DNA of 64,000 nucleotides from Gossypium raimondii. Lineage: Eukaryota > Streptophyta > Magnoliopsida > Malvales > Malvaceae. The position numbers and the translations under genes were made by a program. The stretch spans positions 52,981,733 to 53,045,732 of the forward strand of contig NC_068571.1 of NCBI RefSeq assembly GCF_025698545.1, written 5' to 3'. Under the pieces are notes generated by a model, which worked only from the letters and a program-made list of their open reading frames with translations, made no database searches and was not told the DNA's origin. Each line of letters opens with the position of its first letter. Position 1 is the first letter of the stretch. This document shows, in pieces, positions 10,387 through 24,003 of this stretch.

Positions 10387-12909
10387 TATTGTATTCTATA
10401 CAACAAATTGAAAAGACAAAACAAAATACACAAACAAAAAACAAAAAACTTTTTCAGTGTTTGTTTAAAAGAAGGAATGTGTTTTTAAGAGCGAAAGAAC
10501 AAAAATAAAATATTTTTTCCGGGAAAATTGGTTTACTTCGACAGAAATGGCAGGAAAATAATATTTATAATATTAAACTAATAAAAGTATTTTCAGTATT
10601 TCAGTATTTTTAAAAAATAGATTTATGAGGTAGAAATCCTTTCACATTAGTGACGCGTTTTAAATTAAATAACATATCATCTTACACTATCTCTGTTACC
10701 GCAATTTTTAAATTATGATTTTTGTCTCCGTGATTTATGCATTCGAAACTTCTTCAATATTTGCATTTTGCCCCTTTTTCATTTCTCCATTATTTTTCTA
10801 TACAAGATTTCAACCTAAATTTTATTATCTCAAGTAAAGACATATTTAGTATTTAAATTTTTTATAAATTTATTAGATAATTAATTTCACCACTGAATGT
10901 GCATAAATATATTATTGATAATGATTGATACTTTATAGTTAAAAGTTTTATGCTGGCATCTCAAAATTTAAATTCGATATTAATATCTCCTTCCTTTTAG
11001 ATTGTAATGTTTAAAAAAAAACTCAGATATAAATTTTATAAAAAATCAATCAAAATTCAAGTTGAAAGAAAACTTAAAATAATGAAAAGGCAGTATATAA
11101 ATTGTTAAATTGTTGATTTTGTATTAACAATTTAATGATAATCTTTAATAATATTACTAATTTTTCAATTTTAAAAAGTGCGAGGATCAATCCTCAATTC
11201 TATAAAATCAATATATAAATTAAATATTCTGACCCTTTAACTAAATTTTATATATTTAATCCAATCAAAATTCAAATTCAAAGAGCCAATCAAAAACAGC
11301 CAAATTGGTCTAATTTGGATGGAGTCAAATAGGTTATTGAAATTCTAATTGACATTTTTATTTTATTTGTACCAAGTCTAAAGCAACTTGTATGGAAACA
11401 TTTTATGACATTAAAATATTGTTTTTTATATTTTTTAAAATTAATTTCATTATCTATTTTTATATAAAATTAGAAATTATCTATATTCTCTCTTTAACCC
11501 TTAAATAAAAAGATAATAAACTTCAACATACTCGAATTCATATCCTCTTACACTTACAATAATATTGATACCAATCAAATTAAGACTCAACCAATTATAC
11601 GTGATTAGATTAAAAGAACAAAATATAATGAAATAAATGATTGGCAGATTTTATGGGATTAGATGACGACAGTCCAATCATACCGTCATGGCATCACTTC
11701 AATTAAAGTTTGGCAACAAATTTGCTTCATTTGAAAACAAACGTCTATCAAATGAAAACTCTCGCTCAGCAGTCATATTTTCACAAGTTTTTTCCTTAAG
11801 AATTTCTATACACATTTAAAAATAATATAAAATATAATTAAATAAGTTATTGAATATAATTGAACAAAGCTCATCTATAATAACCATATACGTGATAATC
11901 GTGTAAAGTAAAATTTGGGCATCAATTTTGATAATCCAAAATTTCAACATTTAACAATAATACAAATATTTCATTTTCATAATTATGAAAATAATAGTTG
12001 AGTATGAACATAATGGGCTAACTTATGATTTTTGTTATGCTGAATCCTTGAAATTTAATTTTATATATATTGAAAGTTTTATTATTATAAATATAACAAT
12101 TATAGCATAGAATAAAATTAATATAAAATATAGCAGATAAAATTCATTTATTAATATAACAATTTAATTTTATATATATTGAAAGTTTTATTTTTAATAT
12201 AATATTAAAATTATTTATAATCTCTTTCTAACTTCTAAATAAGAAGATAATACGCTTCAACGTATTTGAACTTACACCCACTTATACTAACAACAATATC
12301 AATATCAACTAAACTAAAACTCAATCGGTAAAAATTAACATAATTAAATTCTTAAGCAGCAAATTAGCATTTATGAAATTATTATTCTTTTTTTTTTTGG
12401 CGAAAACTAGTACGGAATTAGCTTTATAAAATGGGGGAATATTCCCAAACATTAAGATATGATGATGATGTGATTGAAAATTCCGGTTCCATTGCTTTCA
12501 AATGCTACAGGTGAATTTTGAGATTTTTTTTTTTTTTTGTCTGAGAACAAAACAAAGTGGTAGAAAATCTGCAATTAATAAAAAATATATTTAAAGGTAA
12601 TTATAAAAGTTTAGGTGTAATTTTATAATGGTTTAATTTATGGTTTAATTTTTAAAGGATTAAATAAAAAATCATTTAAGCTTCAAGTGCAATATTATCT
12701 TTTAATTTTATCATTTATGAGAGGATTAACAAGTAATTTTTCTATTTTTCTGGGGCTAAGGTGCTATCTGTTTCCTTAGATTCACACTTCTACCAAAGAA
12801 ATATTCTCATTGTTGGATAAGGCAGAAGGTTTGAGTCTTATGATATGTAATTAAGTTATGTGAGTTTTTAGTCCCAACATGTACATATACTATAGATGAG
12901 TTTATTTGG

Positions 12910-13268
12910 GGTAAAAGCATCATAGAGACCCTTGTATTAAGAGTTGAATTGCATTTTGTCCATTCTATTTGAAAAACAGGCGAATTATTCCTTGTAGGAT
13001 AAACCAAAAAGCAAATTGGTCTTTCTGTTATAAATTACATCCATTTCTATTGTTAAAAATCATTTCCTATATTTCAGCATGATGTGCATATATCTAGTTA
13101 TTTTATAGCCACGCTGGTTTTTAACATGACAAATGGATGAAAATTTTAATAGAAATGACCAATATGCTATTTGAACTAACATATAGGGACTGTTTGCTCA
13201 TTTTTTACATGGAGGGGCAAAATGCAATCTAACTCCTTATAAATAGGAGCTTCTATAGTACTTTTATC
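12910..13268. mobile_element. Mutator-like MITE, diverged copy
   Basis: The left end GGTAAAAGCATCATAGAGACCC and the right end GGAGCTTCTATAGTACTTTTATC are inverted and match the family at 643 and 15088. Internal phrases such as GCATTTTGTCC, CAAATTGGTCTTTCTGTTA and GGGGCAAAATGCAATCTAACTCC are shared. Flanks are AT-rich and no clean target duplication could be placed. Confidence 0.65.
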
Positions 13269-15087
13269 ATTTATCTTGCTATTTATTTGGGATACTTTGT
13301 ATTAGTTGAATTCTACTTTATAATTGCTTAAACTTGTATTTATAATTATATTATACTTATGTTTATACTGTATTTGCAATAACTTTAAAATGATAGAAAA
13401 TGCAATCTAACTCTAAATTTAGTTTTCCCACTTTATAAAAATTGAGAAATTAATTTTTCTATTTTAATTTGTCAGAATTTTGTCCTCGAAAACTAATAAA
13501 TTATTCTAGTTATTGGTAAACACGTGATTTTTTTTCTTTTTATAAATTGTTATATATAAATTATTAATTTGCTAGGTCCTTACATATAATTACTAAACCA
13601 TTGATTTCCGTAAGGCATGAGAACTAAGTTTTGATAAATTGAAGGACAGAATTGGATATTAGAGTTAGAAAATACAAATTTGTGAAAGGATTAGGTTATA
13701 TACAAACTGGACATATTTTATATATATTCTCACATTTTGAACTTTGAAGGCTATTTAAAGGTGATAGCTGTTACTCCAAGTAAAGCCAAACCAGCTTACA
13801 ACCAACGCTCAATTGCAAGTTAAAGAGAGGGACGTTTTTCCTAAAAAATAAATTACTTTAAGATTTTTTTTTTCAAAAAAAAGTTTAAATACAAAATTGA
13901 CCTCCAATTTATATTATTTTTCATCTAGGTATTTATTTATTTTTTTGGATTCTTTTCGTTTTAACTTAAAATACGATACATCAATAAGAAGGTAATGAAT
14001 TTGATAATTTAAATACTATTTTAAAAAAAGTTAAGTGGAAATGTGGTATAATTTAAGAATTACCTTTATAGTTAAACCTTAAATTTAAAATTAAGAAGAA
14101 GAAAAACAACTTATAAATATCATGATAGACCTTTGGAAGATTAAACAAGAAAAACCATCATTATTATTACTTTTAAAATCTGACTGAAATTAAGTCTAAT
14201 ATAAAATTTAATCAATTTGAATTCCATCTATTCATGTGAATTTGATTAATTATTTTTAAAAATATTTTATAGTTGTTTTCACTTTAAATATAAATTATTT
14301 TCATAATAAGTTAATAAAATATTATTAATCTGGTCACAAATTAGTCACTAGAAGTGTTTAAAGGTTGAATAATATGTTCAATCCATTACGAGCCAAGCTT
14401 TGGTTTCTATTTCTCAATCCCAACTCCTCCTTTAAAAATATAAAAATAAATAAATGTGTCAAGCTTTATATATTTATAAAATTTTTAAAATAGCGAAATA
14501 GGCAATTTGGATAGTCTGCACCAAGTTAGAGCCTGGAATTTTTTTTGAAATTGAGTCTAGACTCAACTTGATCCATAAACACTTTTTCATAAGTATCTTA
14601 ATTTGAGTCCCATCATGTTTGGGATTTTTCCCTAAATTATTTTGGGTTTAAGTCCCATACAAAGTTAGTTATGGGTTTATTTATTATATTTTAGAGTAAT
14701 TCTAGTTGTAATTATTATCTGTGATTCTAATTGTAATCTTTAAAAAATATATATGATTTTGTCAATTAAGTCTTAAGCTTGATTGACATTGACATTGACA
14801 TTATTGTTGAAAAGAGAAGGATGTGGATTCAAGTGCGCTGAATTATATTATTCTCCTATTTAAGGATTGAGGAGAGGCTATGGGTAGTTCTAGGCGTTGT
14901 ATAAAAAGATTTTTTTTTATAATCATAAAAAGAGAAATGGGATTTGCTTAGGATCAAACTCAAACATTAATGCCTACAACATAATACTTCTGATATTCAT
15001 GCTTTTTTAACTTTTAAATAAAAAAAACTAAGTCGAATTAAAATCTAGCCAAATTTAATAAAATCAAGTCGAATATAAATCAAATCT

Positions 15088-15427
15088 GGTAAAAGTACCA
15101 TGGAGACCCCTATACAAGGAGTTAGATTGCATTTTGCCCCTTTACTCAAAAAGTGGGCAAATTAGTCCCTACATGTTAGATCAAAGAGCAAATTGATATT
15201 TTCTATTAAAAATTTCATCAAAATCTACTGTAAAAAATTAGCATGGCTGATAGAATAACTAAACAATTACACATGGTATGCCACATGTACATCTGACGTG
15301 GCCAAATTTTAACAATAGAAATAGATAGAAATTTGAATAGTTTGCTATTTGATATGACGTACATTAATTAATTACATATTTTTTAATAAAAAAAACAAAA
15401 TACAAGGGCCTCCATAGTACTTTTACC
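15088..15427. mobile_element. Mutator-like MITE copy
   Basis: Termini GGTAAAAGTACCATGGAGACC and GGGCCTCCATAGTACTTTTACC are inverted repeats of the family at 643. The 340-bp element is flanked by ATCAAATCT and ATCAATTTC, a decayed 9-bp duplication (6 of 9). The right subterminal part is altered compared with the copy at 643. Confidence 0.7.
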
Positions 15428-16806
15428 ATCAATTTCCAATTTTTCTTTCCATTTAGAAATAATATACAAATTTGACTTGACAATATCAAATTTTGCATTT
15501 GCTGTTGAACAATACATGGAAAACAAAGGAAAATGGAATCGATATTCATAAAGTACATTTCTTTTAAAAAAAGTCAGTTAATTATAATTGAAATAAATAA
15601 TTAAAAATGTGCTTCTACTATAAGGTTAGAAGCACTTTAGTCATTCTCAAAATAAATAAATAAAATAATTATTGTATTATTAAAAAGTGAGCAAATAAAA
15701 GAAATTGATGATAGCGTTAATCATTTTCGTTAAAAGTTATACCAAAAATAGTGAAGGCTGTTATCAATTAATTTAGGGATTAGATTGTTGTATTTATTTT
15801 GAAAGGGACTAAATTGCTTCTGATGTTATAATATAAGTACCTCTTGTATATTTATTCCATTTAAGTAATTACCTAGACATGTAGACATAGTTGGGAAATA
15901 TTTGGTGTAGTGTTTTCAAAATTATAAAGAGGTAACTTTTGGCCTAAGAATTTGACTTGAAAGGACATAATAACCCTTTTTCATGATAGGAATTTCAACA
16001 ATTTTGTCAACTTTATATTTTGATCGTAATAATTCATAAGTATGCCACGTCAGTAAAATTAAACATTTTTTTGATAATTTCACAAACAATACAAGTTTAA
16101 GGACTAAAAGAAACGAAAAAATAAATAGAGAACTAAAATAATTTTTTAAAAAAACTGGAGGGCCAAAATTTTATAAATCTATATAAAATTATAGTGCGTT
16201 ACAAAGAAAGCCCAAGTCCACAAAAAAGAGGCCGAACATTTAGAATGGCCTTTTATTTCAGGAGTCAGTACAGACTACAGAGGGCAACAAGTAGGGCCTT
16301 AGCCTCATTTGGTCTAAATGGTTAAAATTCAATACTAGTCCTTGAAAAATTACAAATCAATTTACGTTTTTCTTAAATATAAACTTATGCCTTAGTCTCC
16401 TTCAATAATTTTGGTTTTATTTTGGCCTTTAATATAAAATTTCTAACTCTACCAAAGTACAAATCTAAGCGGACTGAGTCCAACTCACTTTCTATGTGAC
16501 CATGAATATAATCAAACTCAATTGCTCAACCCATCATCAAAAACACTTCATAAAAACACGCAAAGTTCAATTACACAACAATCGAGCTCAATAAAATAAC
16601 AATAATAAAATAACAATGCTAATTAGAAATTGAGCACCATCTTTGTCAAGCGCCAAACACTAAAACACAAATCAAATATCACCATATAATAAATATTGAA
16701 AAAAACAATATTAGTCTCGAAATTCCTCGTTGAGCAATTTCTCATGCAATCACCTACTTACCTCCAAAAAATTATACTTCAAATTCATGTAGCCTTCATG
16801 CTCAAA

Positions 16807-17440
16807 TCAATATTTGTCCGTTTTGCAACTACTTTTTCCGCTCTGATAACATAAGACATATTCCCCCCCCAATCCAAGCTTCTTCAGCCTCCTTGATGAT
16901 GCCTCTCTTTCACATTCTTTGCTATTTCTTGAATTTATAACATCACCTATTGAAATAGATTTATTGGCAACTTCCGACACATTGTTTCTTTTTGAGTTTC
17001 TTTCCTTTCCTTTTAGTAAAATCTTTAGGTTTTGTGAATCATTATTCATCACTATTGCCTAGCCTTTTTTTTTTTCCAACCCCACCAATCTCCTTACCTC
17101 TCCTTCTATCATCCATCATGTTACCAACTTTGTTTTTAACCTCCGAAATCGTATTAAAGGTGCCCTAAGACTCCTTCGTCGAACTTTGAGTGGATGCCCC
17201 ATCACCTATAATGTTGTCTCCATTAGGCATGCAATTTACCTCGCCATTCATTTCAAGATGCCTAATAAAAACATCCATGTTAGCCTTATTATCTTAGCTA
17301 CCACACACCACATGAAAACCATCTTCTTCATTGGCCTCTTCAAACAATTCAAATATCCCAACTGTCTTACCATCTATACCCATCCTGAGTTTGACTGGGA
17401 ACTAAAATTCCGTGAATCATTTGATTCGACTTCCTTAGCA
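16807..17440 (-). pseudogene. Decayed coding remnant, origin unknown
   Basis: Read on the minus strand, the right part gives a protein-like frame starting MGIDGKTVGIFELFEEANEEDG. It continues through two in-frame stops with sensible text (DVFIRHLEMNGEVNCMPNGD, then EVKNKVGNMMDDRRRGKEIGG) and ends in an A-run that may mark a frameshift. The left part holds an 81-codon frame, lysine- and serine-rich, with EASSRRLKKLGLGGE. The composition is much less AT-rich in coding sense than its surroundings. I do not recognise the family; a transposon-derived gene is the likeliest source. Stops and breaks argue against a working gene. Confidence 0.3.
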
Positions 17441-19493
17441 TCATAACAAAAATGAAAATTCAGTAACTAAATCAATTTCCATGATTGTAATAGAGAATAT
17501 GTTAGTTCTTCATTTTTCTCTACTCACTCTTTAATACTAGGAAGTATGACCAAAGAAAGACCTAAACATCATCACAATTCAATCACTAAGACTTCCTTTG
17601 AATCACCGGTAAGATGATTTTTGATGAGATTAAAAACGACGATGACGGTGAGATTGTAGCAATGAGATTAAAATTAGTTGTGAGATATGTGTTTGGATTC
17701 AAATATAATTGTAGCAGTTAGGCAAAAATAAAAAATAACTATTAAAAACATTAAATGAAAACATATATATTAATACATAACAAAATTTTGGTAAGCAGTG
17801 AGCTAATCTCATTAGATTGGTGATATGCCAAACAGCACCAAATCTTGTACCAAAAGAAGCCTAAAATGCACATGCTACAAATATTTGGATAACAAACAAT
17901 ATGCTTGAATTAAAATGTAAATTAAATTAAAAATATAAACTTAATTAAAGTTTTATTATCCTTCAAAAGAAATAAAAATTTATCATTATATAAATAAAAC
18001 TTTTGAATAAAAAATTAAAAGAGAAAATATTTGTTAACAAAGGTTGAAGTTTTCAATATTGGTATCCAAGTTTAAATTTTATTACGCATAATCGTCATAC
18101 ATGCCCAAAGTAAAAAAAAATGCCCATTTAGAAATTGCAAACTTTTAAGTTTATTTAATAGCTAAATTTTATTTTAGTCCTTCTTAAAATTTAAAATTCA
18201 ATTATAACCTCTCCAAAAATAAAAATTTATAGCTTAATACCTTGAGAATTTGCAAACTTTTACATTAATATGACAAATCACATTTTAGTTCTCTAAAAAT
18301 TTATAATTCAAATTCGACCCTTTCGGAGATGAAGGCAAACTATTGTGTAAGTTCTCAATTAATTTCTAAACTTGAAAATGTTATTTTAAATTAGTTTTAA
18401 ACTACAAAATATTTTAATCGGATTCTCAAAATATTAAAATTGTATTAATTAGGTTTTCTCATCAACCTAAACATTAACTTAAGCATTAAATTTTAATTCG
18501 AATCTAATATGTAGCATATTAAAATATGTTGATTGAATTAAAACATGTTTTTACTACATGGACAATTTGAATTTGACACGTTAAGAAAGATATTCTTTCA
18601 AATTTAGGAGAACTGGTTTTCCCTAATTGCGAAATCCAAGCTGTCAGTGGCAAAGTCAAGAATTTTGCGAAGAGGGACCAAAGCTAAAATTCTATGTTAA
18701 AATGGTTTAAATTGAATTTTTAGCATTCAAGGGGGCCTAAAATGCAATTTTTCATTAACAAAGTGACTAAAAGAGATTAAATTAAATTATTAATATTTAT
18801 GAGAGACTAAAATTACAATTGTACCATTTAATCAAGGAGTCCAAGGTCCTTGCTTGCCATTAGCCCTTGCAAGATATTTATGTAATAAGTACACACGTGT
18901 TTATAATTTGATCAATATATTTTAAAACATGTTTCACATAATTTTTAATGACTAGGCTAACAGACGGACCTAATTGATATAATACTGATACTTTAAGGAC
19001 TCAATTAAAAATATTTCATAGTATAAGAACCAATTTGAAATCAAAGCAATAATTCGAGGACATTTGATGAGATAAACCCTATTTTATTTTTGCTGAAAAA
19101 CTAAAAATATCAAGCAAAAATTGAGTGGTTCACTATTTACAGCTTAAAAATGGGTGGCCCACTTTGTGGGCGGTGGCTACTGAGAGGAAGCTCCGCCGCA
19201 AAAAAGCCCAAATCAAACCGCGTAAATTTGCCCAAAAAAAAAACCACCACCATAGAAATTATATAGCAAAGAACTTAAAAAAACACACACCAGTGTTAGT
19301 AGATTCAAGGCGCGAGAATCGGATTCGGTGCCAATCGTTCTTTCCCTTTATAAAAACCCCAAATCTAATTTCATCTCATTTTCCATTTCATTTTCATTTT
19401 TTCATTTTCTTGTTCTTTCTTCTTTGACTTTTCTTCTACAGAGAGGAAAAGGGGAAGGAAAGAAAGAAAAAAAATATATTTATTTTTGCAAGG

Positions 19494-22400
19494 ATGCAGA
19501 GGCGTCAAGATCAACGGTCGAGATCTGTTAAACCCATTACGGTTCATGGGTTAGCTCAGTCTGGGGATCTTGTTGGTCTTCAAAAGTTGCTCAATGATAA
19601 ACCTTTTCTTCTCAATGAGAGAAACCCTGTTGTAAGATTCATTTGATTTCATCATTGCGTTTTTAGATGTAATTTTTAGTATGTTTGATGGGTTTAGCAT
19701 CCTTTTTTTAAATATGGGTTGATTTGTAGTGAAATTTTAGTTATTTTAGCTTGGATTAATCAAAGATGGTTGCTCTATGGTGGATTGTTTTAGATCCAGG
19801 GAACTTAGTTGGTTAGAAATGGGTTAATTAAGCTATTCTATGGGTGTATGAGCTTATGATATTAACTGAGGTTTACTAAGTTTTGGGGGCCTAACTAAAC
19901 AATAATTTAGGATTTTAATCAGATTTTTTTCCAAAAAATTGGGGTCTAATTACAATTTTTTAAAAAATTGAGATTAGTGAGAATTTTGAATAAAAATAGA
20001 CGAGCTTAATTTAAAATTTCAAAAAATTTTGGGGCCAAATTAAAATTTTCAACAAATTTCAAGGGAAAAATGAAATTTTCCAAAAATTGGAGAGGGGAGG
20101 CAAAACCCCCTCGGCGTCTATTACAGTCCGCCATTGCCAGTGATTCATTCATTATATATGTATGTGTATATAGATGGGGTAGAGAAATAGGTATGGAGTA
20201 ATGAAGCTATTCCATGGTGCATGAATCCATGATCTGACTATATTCGAGACAATGATTATGATATGGTATGGTATGGTATGGTATGGTATGGTATGGTATG
20301 TTATGATATGATATATATATCTATATATAGCTAGAGATGTTATCCAGTGTAATAGATGGTGTAGAGAAATGGGTATGGTTTAATGAAGCTATTCGATGGG
20401 GAATGAACTTGTGATCTTAACCAAGGCTATCCATATTCGGGACAATGATAGATTCATGATATATATATATATATATATGCACTTGCGTGTGTACGCTAGA
20501 ATTCTAAGTTGACTATTAAAAGCATGGTAGTAAAAGCTATGATATGTTGACTTGAAATTGTTAGATGAGCTATTTTATATTCTTAAGTTCGAGTTAGTAT
20601 TATAAAGCTTCATTTGGTTGCGGTGGTCGTAATGGTTGTTTTCCTTGTTTATGTTATAATCATTCACCGATTTTGTTTTATCATCATTTAACATGTCATA
20701 GACTCATGGTGTAGATGTATTTTGTTTGCGTACGGATGGAATCCATTCCCTTGTATTATATTATTAATTTATATTTGGTTTAAATGCAGATGGCACAAAC
20801 ACCACTTCATGTATCCTCTGGAAATGACAGGGCCGAGATAGTTAAATTTTTGCTCGATTGGCAAGGATCAGAAAAAGTCGAGTTGGAAGCTAAAAATATG
20901 GTAGGTAAACTGTAATCATTTTAAACGAAGAAAATGTTCACTTATTTTTATTTTTAAGTTAAATATGGTAGTTAAATTTTTGCAGTATGGTGAGACTCCG
21001 TTGCATATGGCAGCCAAGAATGGATGTAGCGAAGCTGCACGGTTGCTCCTTGCTCATGGTGCTTTCATTGAAGCCAAAGCTAATGTACTTGTTTTTAGCT
21101 CCAGGTTGTACTTTTATCATCACGTTTGATATATTGAGGATTTTCTTCATCCATGTTATTCATGCAGAACGGAATGACACCATTACATTTAGCTGTTTGG
21201 CACTCGATTCGATCAGACAACCATGCAACTGTCAAGACACTACTCGAGTACAATGCCGATTGTAGTGCTGAGGATGATGTAATATTCATCATATTTACTC
21301 AGTGTATTTTATTATGCTTGATTTATCTTACCAACTCGTGTTGATTTACCGTTTCAACTGCAGGAGGGTATGACACCTATAAAACATATCTCGAAAGGCC
21401 CTGGACGTGAGAAGCTACAGGAATTATTACATAGGCATCTTGAAGAGCAGCGAAAGAGAAGGGCATTGGAAGCATGCGGTGAGGCAAAGGCTAAGATGGA
21501 TGAGCTCGAGAAAGAGCTGTCAAATATCGTGGGCTTGCATGATCTCAAAGTACAACTTCGGAAATGGGCAAAGGGGATGCTTCTCGATGAAAGGCGTAGA
21601 TCTCTAGGGTTGAAAGTTGGCGCTAGAAGACCTCCTCATATGGCATTCCTTGGTAATCCTGGAACAGGTAAATGCCATTGGATCATCCATCTCAGAATTG
21701 ATGACTTGTCTTTTATCAATACTCCATAGAACCTGTAGTTTTTACACTTGTGATTTTTGGTCTCAAAAGGTAAGACTATGGTAGCTCGTGTTCTCGGGAA
21801 ATTGCTTCATATGGTCGGAATTCTACCTACTGACAAGGTAACAGAAGTACAAAGGACAGATTTGGTTGGCGAATTCGTTGGACACACAGGACCAAAGACA
21901 AGGAGAAAGGTGTTTCCTCGTGCATTCAGGATTTTTATTTTTTGTTCTTTTTCTTAACGAACTAATTACGAACCAGTCATTTACAGATCCAAGAAGCTGA
22001 AGGTGGAATTCTTTTTGTTGATGAAGCATATAGGTTAATCCCGATGCAAAAATCTGACGATAAAGACTATGGATTAGAGGCTTTAGAAGAAATCATGTCT
22101 GTAATGGACAGCGGTAAAATCGTAGTCATATTTGCTGGATACAGTGAACCAATGAAGCGTGTAATTGGTTCTAACGAAGGATTCTCCCGAAGGGTAACGA
22201 AATTTTTCCAGTTCAGCGATTTCAATCCCGAAGAACTAGCTGAGATCCTCCATATCAAAATGAATAATCAAACCGAGCAAAGTTTGTTGTACGGATTTAA
22301 GTTACATAGTTCTTGCAGTTTAGATGCAATAGCAAGACTAATAGAGAAAGAAACAACGGAAAAACAGCGTAAAGAGATGAATGGAGGTTTAGTCGATCCG

Positions 22401-22520
22401 TTACTAGTTAACGCTAGGGAATACCTTGATCTTCGACTCAGCTTCGACTGTATAGACGCTGATGAACTGCAGACCATAACCCTTGAAGATCTTGAAGCTG
22501 GTATTCGGCTTTTCTCGTGA
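19494..22520 (+). CDS. Ankyrin-repeat AAA-type ATPase (CbxX/CfxQ-like)
   Basis: Seven exons: 19494-19631, 20790-20900, 20986-21084, 21168-21278, 21364-21667, 21770-21909, 21987-22520. They encode 478 residues. Residues about 15-165 hold four ankyrin-type repeats (for example TPLHMAAKNGCSEAARLLLAHGA and TPLHLAVW). A helical, charged linker follows. The AAA domain has Walker A GNPGTGKT (250-257), Walker B ILFVDEAY (D313, E314), a sensor-like VVIFAGY and an arginine-rich GFSRR near 370. This is the CbxX/CfxQ (rubisco-activase-like) AAA group. Arabidopsis AT3G24530 has the same ankyrin-plus-AAA layout (recalled, not searched). The ATG at 19494 opens the first exon and fits the family. No targeting peptide is evident. 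Exon 6 begins GTAAGA directly after its acceptor, and the Walker A motif is split by that intron. The biochemical role in plants is unknown to me. Confidence 0.93.
20262..20300. repeat. (TATGG)n microsatellite in intron 1
   Basis: About eight perfect TATGG pentamers lie in the first intron of the ankyrin-AAA gene, followed by a TTATGATATGATATATAT run. The surrounding intron also shows imperfect reuse of the phrase ATGAAGCTATTC(C/G)ATGG near 20.2 and 20.38 kb, so the intron has grown by local duplication. A pure (AT)n run is at about 20459-20478. Confidence 0.85.
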
Positions 22521-24003
22521 TATTATCGAACCATAAAACTAGAAGGTTTCATTAAACTCAGAAGCTGGTTTCAGGTATATATATATATATGTGTGCGTGA
22601 TGGAGATTATGGTTGAAAGAATTTTGATTTCATTTTGGCTTGTTTTTGTTAATTAAATTCATTCCTTTTTGTGCTAAACAATTGATTTGCACTCATATAC
22701 ATATATTTATTCTTTCCCTTAAAAAGGGGCATTCTTCATGTTATAGTAGAGTATTATTCATTTGTTTTACAGTGCAGTAATAAATTTCATTTCCAGCATC
22801 CCTTGATGTATGTTCCTTTTTTTCCTTTCCGTATATATATAGTTGGGTGATCAAAAATAAAATTGAATAATTGAGTGATCGTTTGTAATTTTCATAATTT
22901 TTCATAATTGAGTTATAAAAAAATACTAATAGTTGAATGATTAGTGTAACTTATCCTTTTCTTTTGGAACAAACTTTTTTTTATTGATATATATATATAT
23001 ATATTCTCATCCAAAAACTTAGAACTTTAAATGACTCGAATCTAAAATTTACTAATATGTGGTTGTGTGTCATGCACGACTTGATTCTACAAAGCGGTCT
23101 TGCTCTATGAACTTGTCACTTCAAGTTGTCTCTTAAGACACTCTCTTCATAAAATTAAAAGACAAAATCTTAACTCGATTTGGAGATAATACCAACCAGT
23201 TGAGGAATTCATTGAGTTTGAACAGACAATATTTCGAAGGTTTCTTCAAAAAGAATCGGCCTCCTCACTAGACCCAAACCAAAATTATTAAAAAAAAATT
23301 TAAACTTCGACCCAAATAAAAAAAATTCGAATTCATTCACTTCATAGCATATAAGTATTAATAGTTGGATTGCATTTTATCCTCTACTAAAAAAATAGAA
23401 AATTTAATCACGTACATTAGATCAAAGAGTAAATTGGTCTTTCTATTAAAATTTCCTTCCATTTCTACTATTCAAAACTAGTTCATGTGCGTTAGTATAA
23501 GATAAACATAACATGTTGCATACAACTTTTGGTTATTCATTAGTTACACAAAATTTAACAATAAAATAGATGAAATTATTAATAAAAATACCAATTTACT
23601 CTATAATATAATATATCATAAAAAAAAAGTGAAATGTAATGTAACTACAAAAGGAGGTTGGTGCTGATAATTCCTTCTATAACCAACTCAATCCAAAACC
23701 AATAAAAAAAAAAACCTTACGTAATAATTACAGCGCTGTGGTTTTGCCCAATTATATGCTTAGATTTTGTTTCTGAATTATTAATGGCTTTCCTTGTCCA
23801 AAATAATTGAAATTAATTTGGGTTTTAGTTTCTTCCAAGAAACCAGGTCCTTTGCTTTAACGTACAAAATATCACCATTAAAATATATATTAAAAAAAAA
23901 AAAAACTGTGAACCTGGTTTTATTTTTATCGAGTGGAAGACATAAAATCAAGCCCCTCAAATCCTCCAAATTTTCCCTTTGTTTTCTCACACTGAGAGAA
24001 ACA
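22521..24003. other. Spacer between ankyrin-AAA and TraB-family genes
   Basis: It holds the 3' UTR of the first gene, AT-rich DNA, a decayed MITE and the short 5' region of the TraB-family gene. A phrase of the AACTACTAAAGT/GTCACCCAAC repeat family appears near 22.84-22.96 kb. No coding exon seen. Confidence 0.55.
23355..23645. mobile_element. Degraded Mutator-like MITE fragment
   Basis: It shares the internal order of the family at 643 and 15088: GTTGGATTGCATTTTATCC, TACATTAGATCAAAGAGTAAATTGG, CATTTCTACTATTCAAAAC, then TAGATGAAATTATTAATAAAAATACC. Both terminal GGTAAAAGTACC motifs are lost, so the ends are approximate. Confidence 0.45.

Larger units (their letters stand above)
10387..19493. 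other. 9.1-kb AT-rich intergenic region
   Basis: It contains the upstream regions of the PERK gene (left) and of the ankyrin-AAA gene (right) and otherwise repeats. Two Mutator-like MITE copies and one decayed coding remnant are listed separately. A fragment near 18.65-18.87 kb begins GTCAGTGGCAAAGTCAAG and resembles the GGCGGAGTC family at 47.1 kb. About 18.33-19.08 kb shares phrases (AATTTGAATTTGACACGTTAA) with about 31.7-32.08 kb. The last 100 bases before the ankyrin-AAA start are CT- then GA-rich, as in a plant 5' UTR. Confidence 0.6.

Noticed and set aside
10064-10411. Gly/Val-rich 115-codon frame on the plus strand
   Set aside because: It is the exact antisense of the proline-rich PERK exon 1 (CCN codons read back as GGN), so it is a shadow and not a gene.
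23794-24003. Upstream extension of the TraB-family frame
   Set aside because: The extension is AT-rich, includes an A-run and has no good start. The ATG at 24004 gives a normal transit-peptide-like N-terminus.
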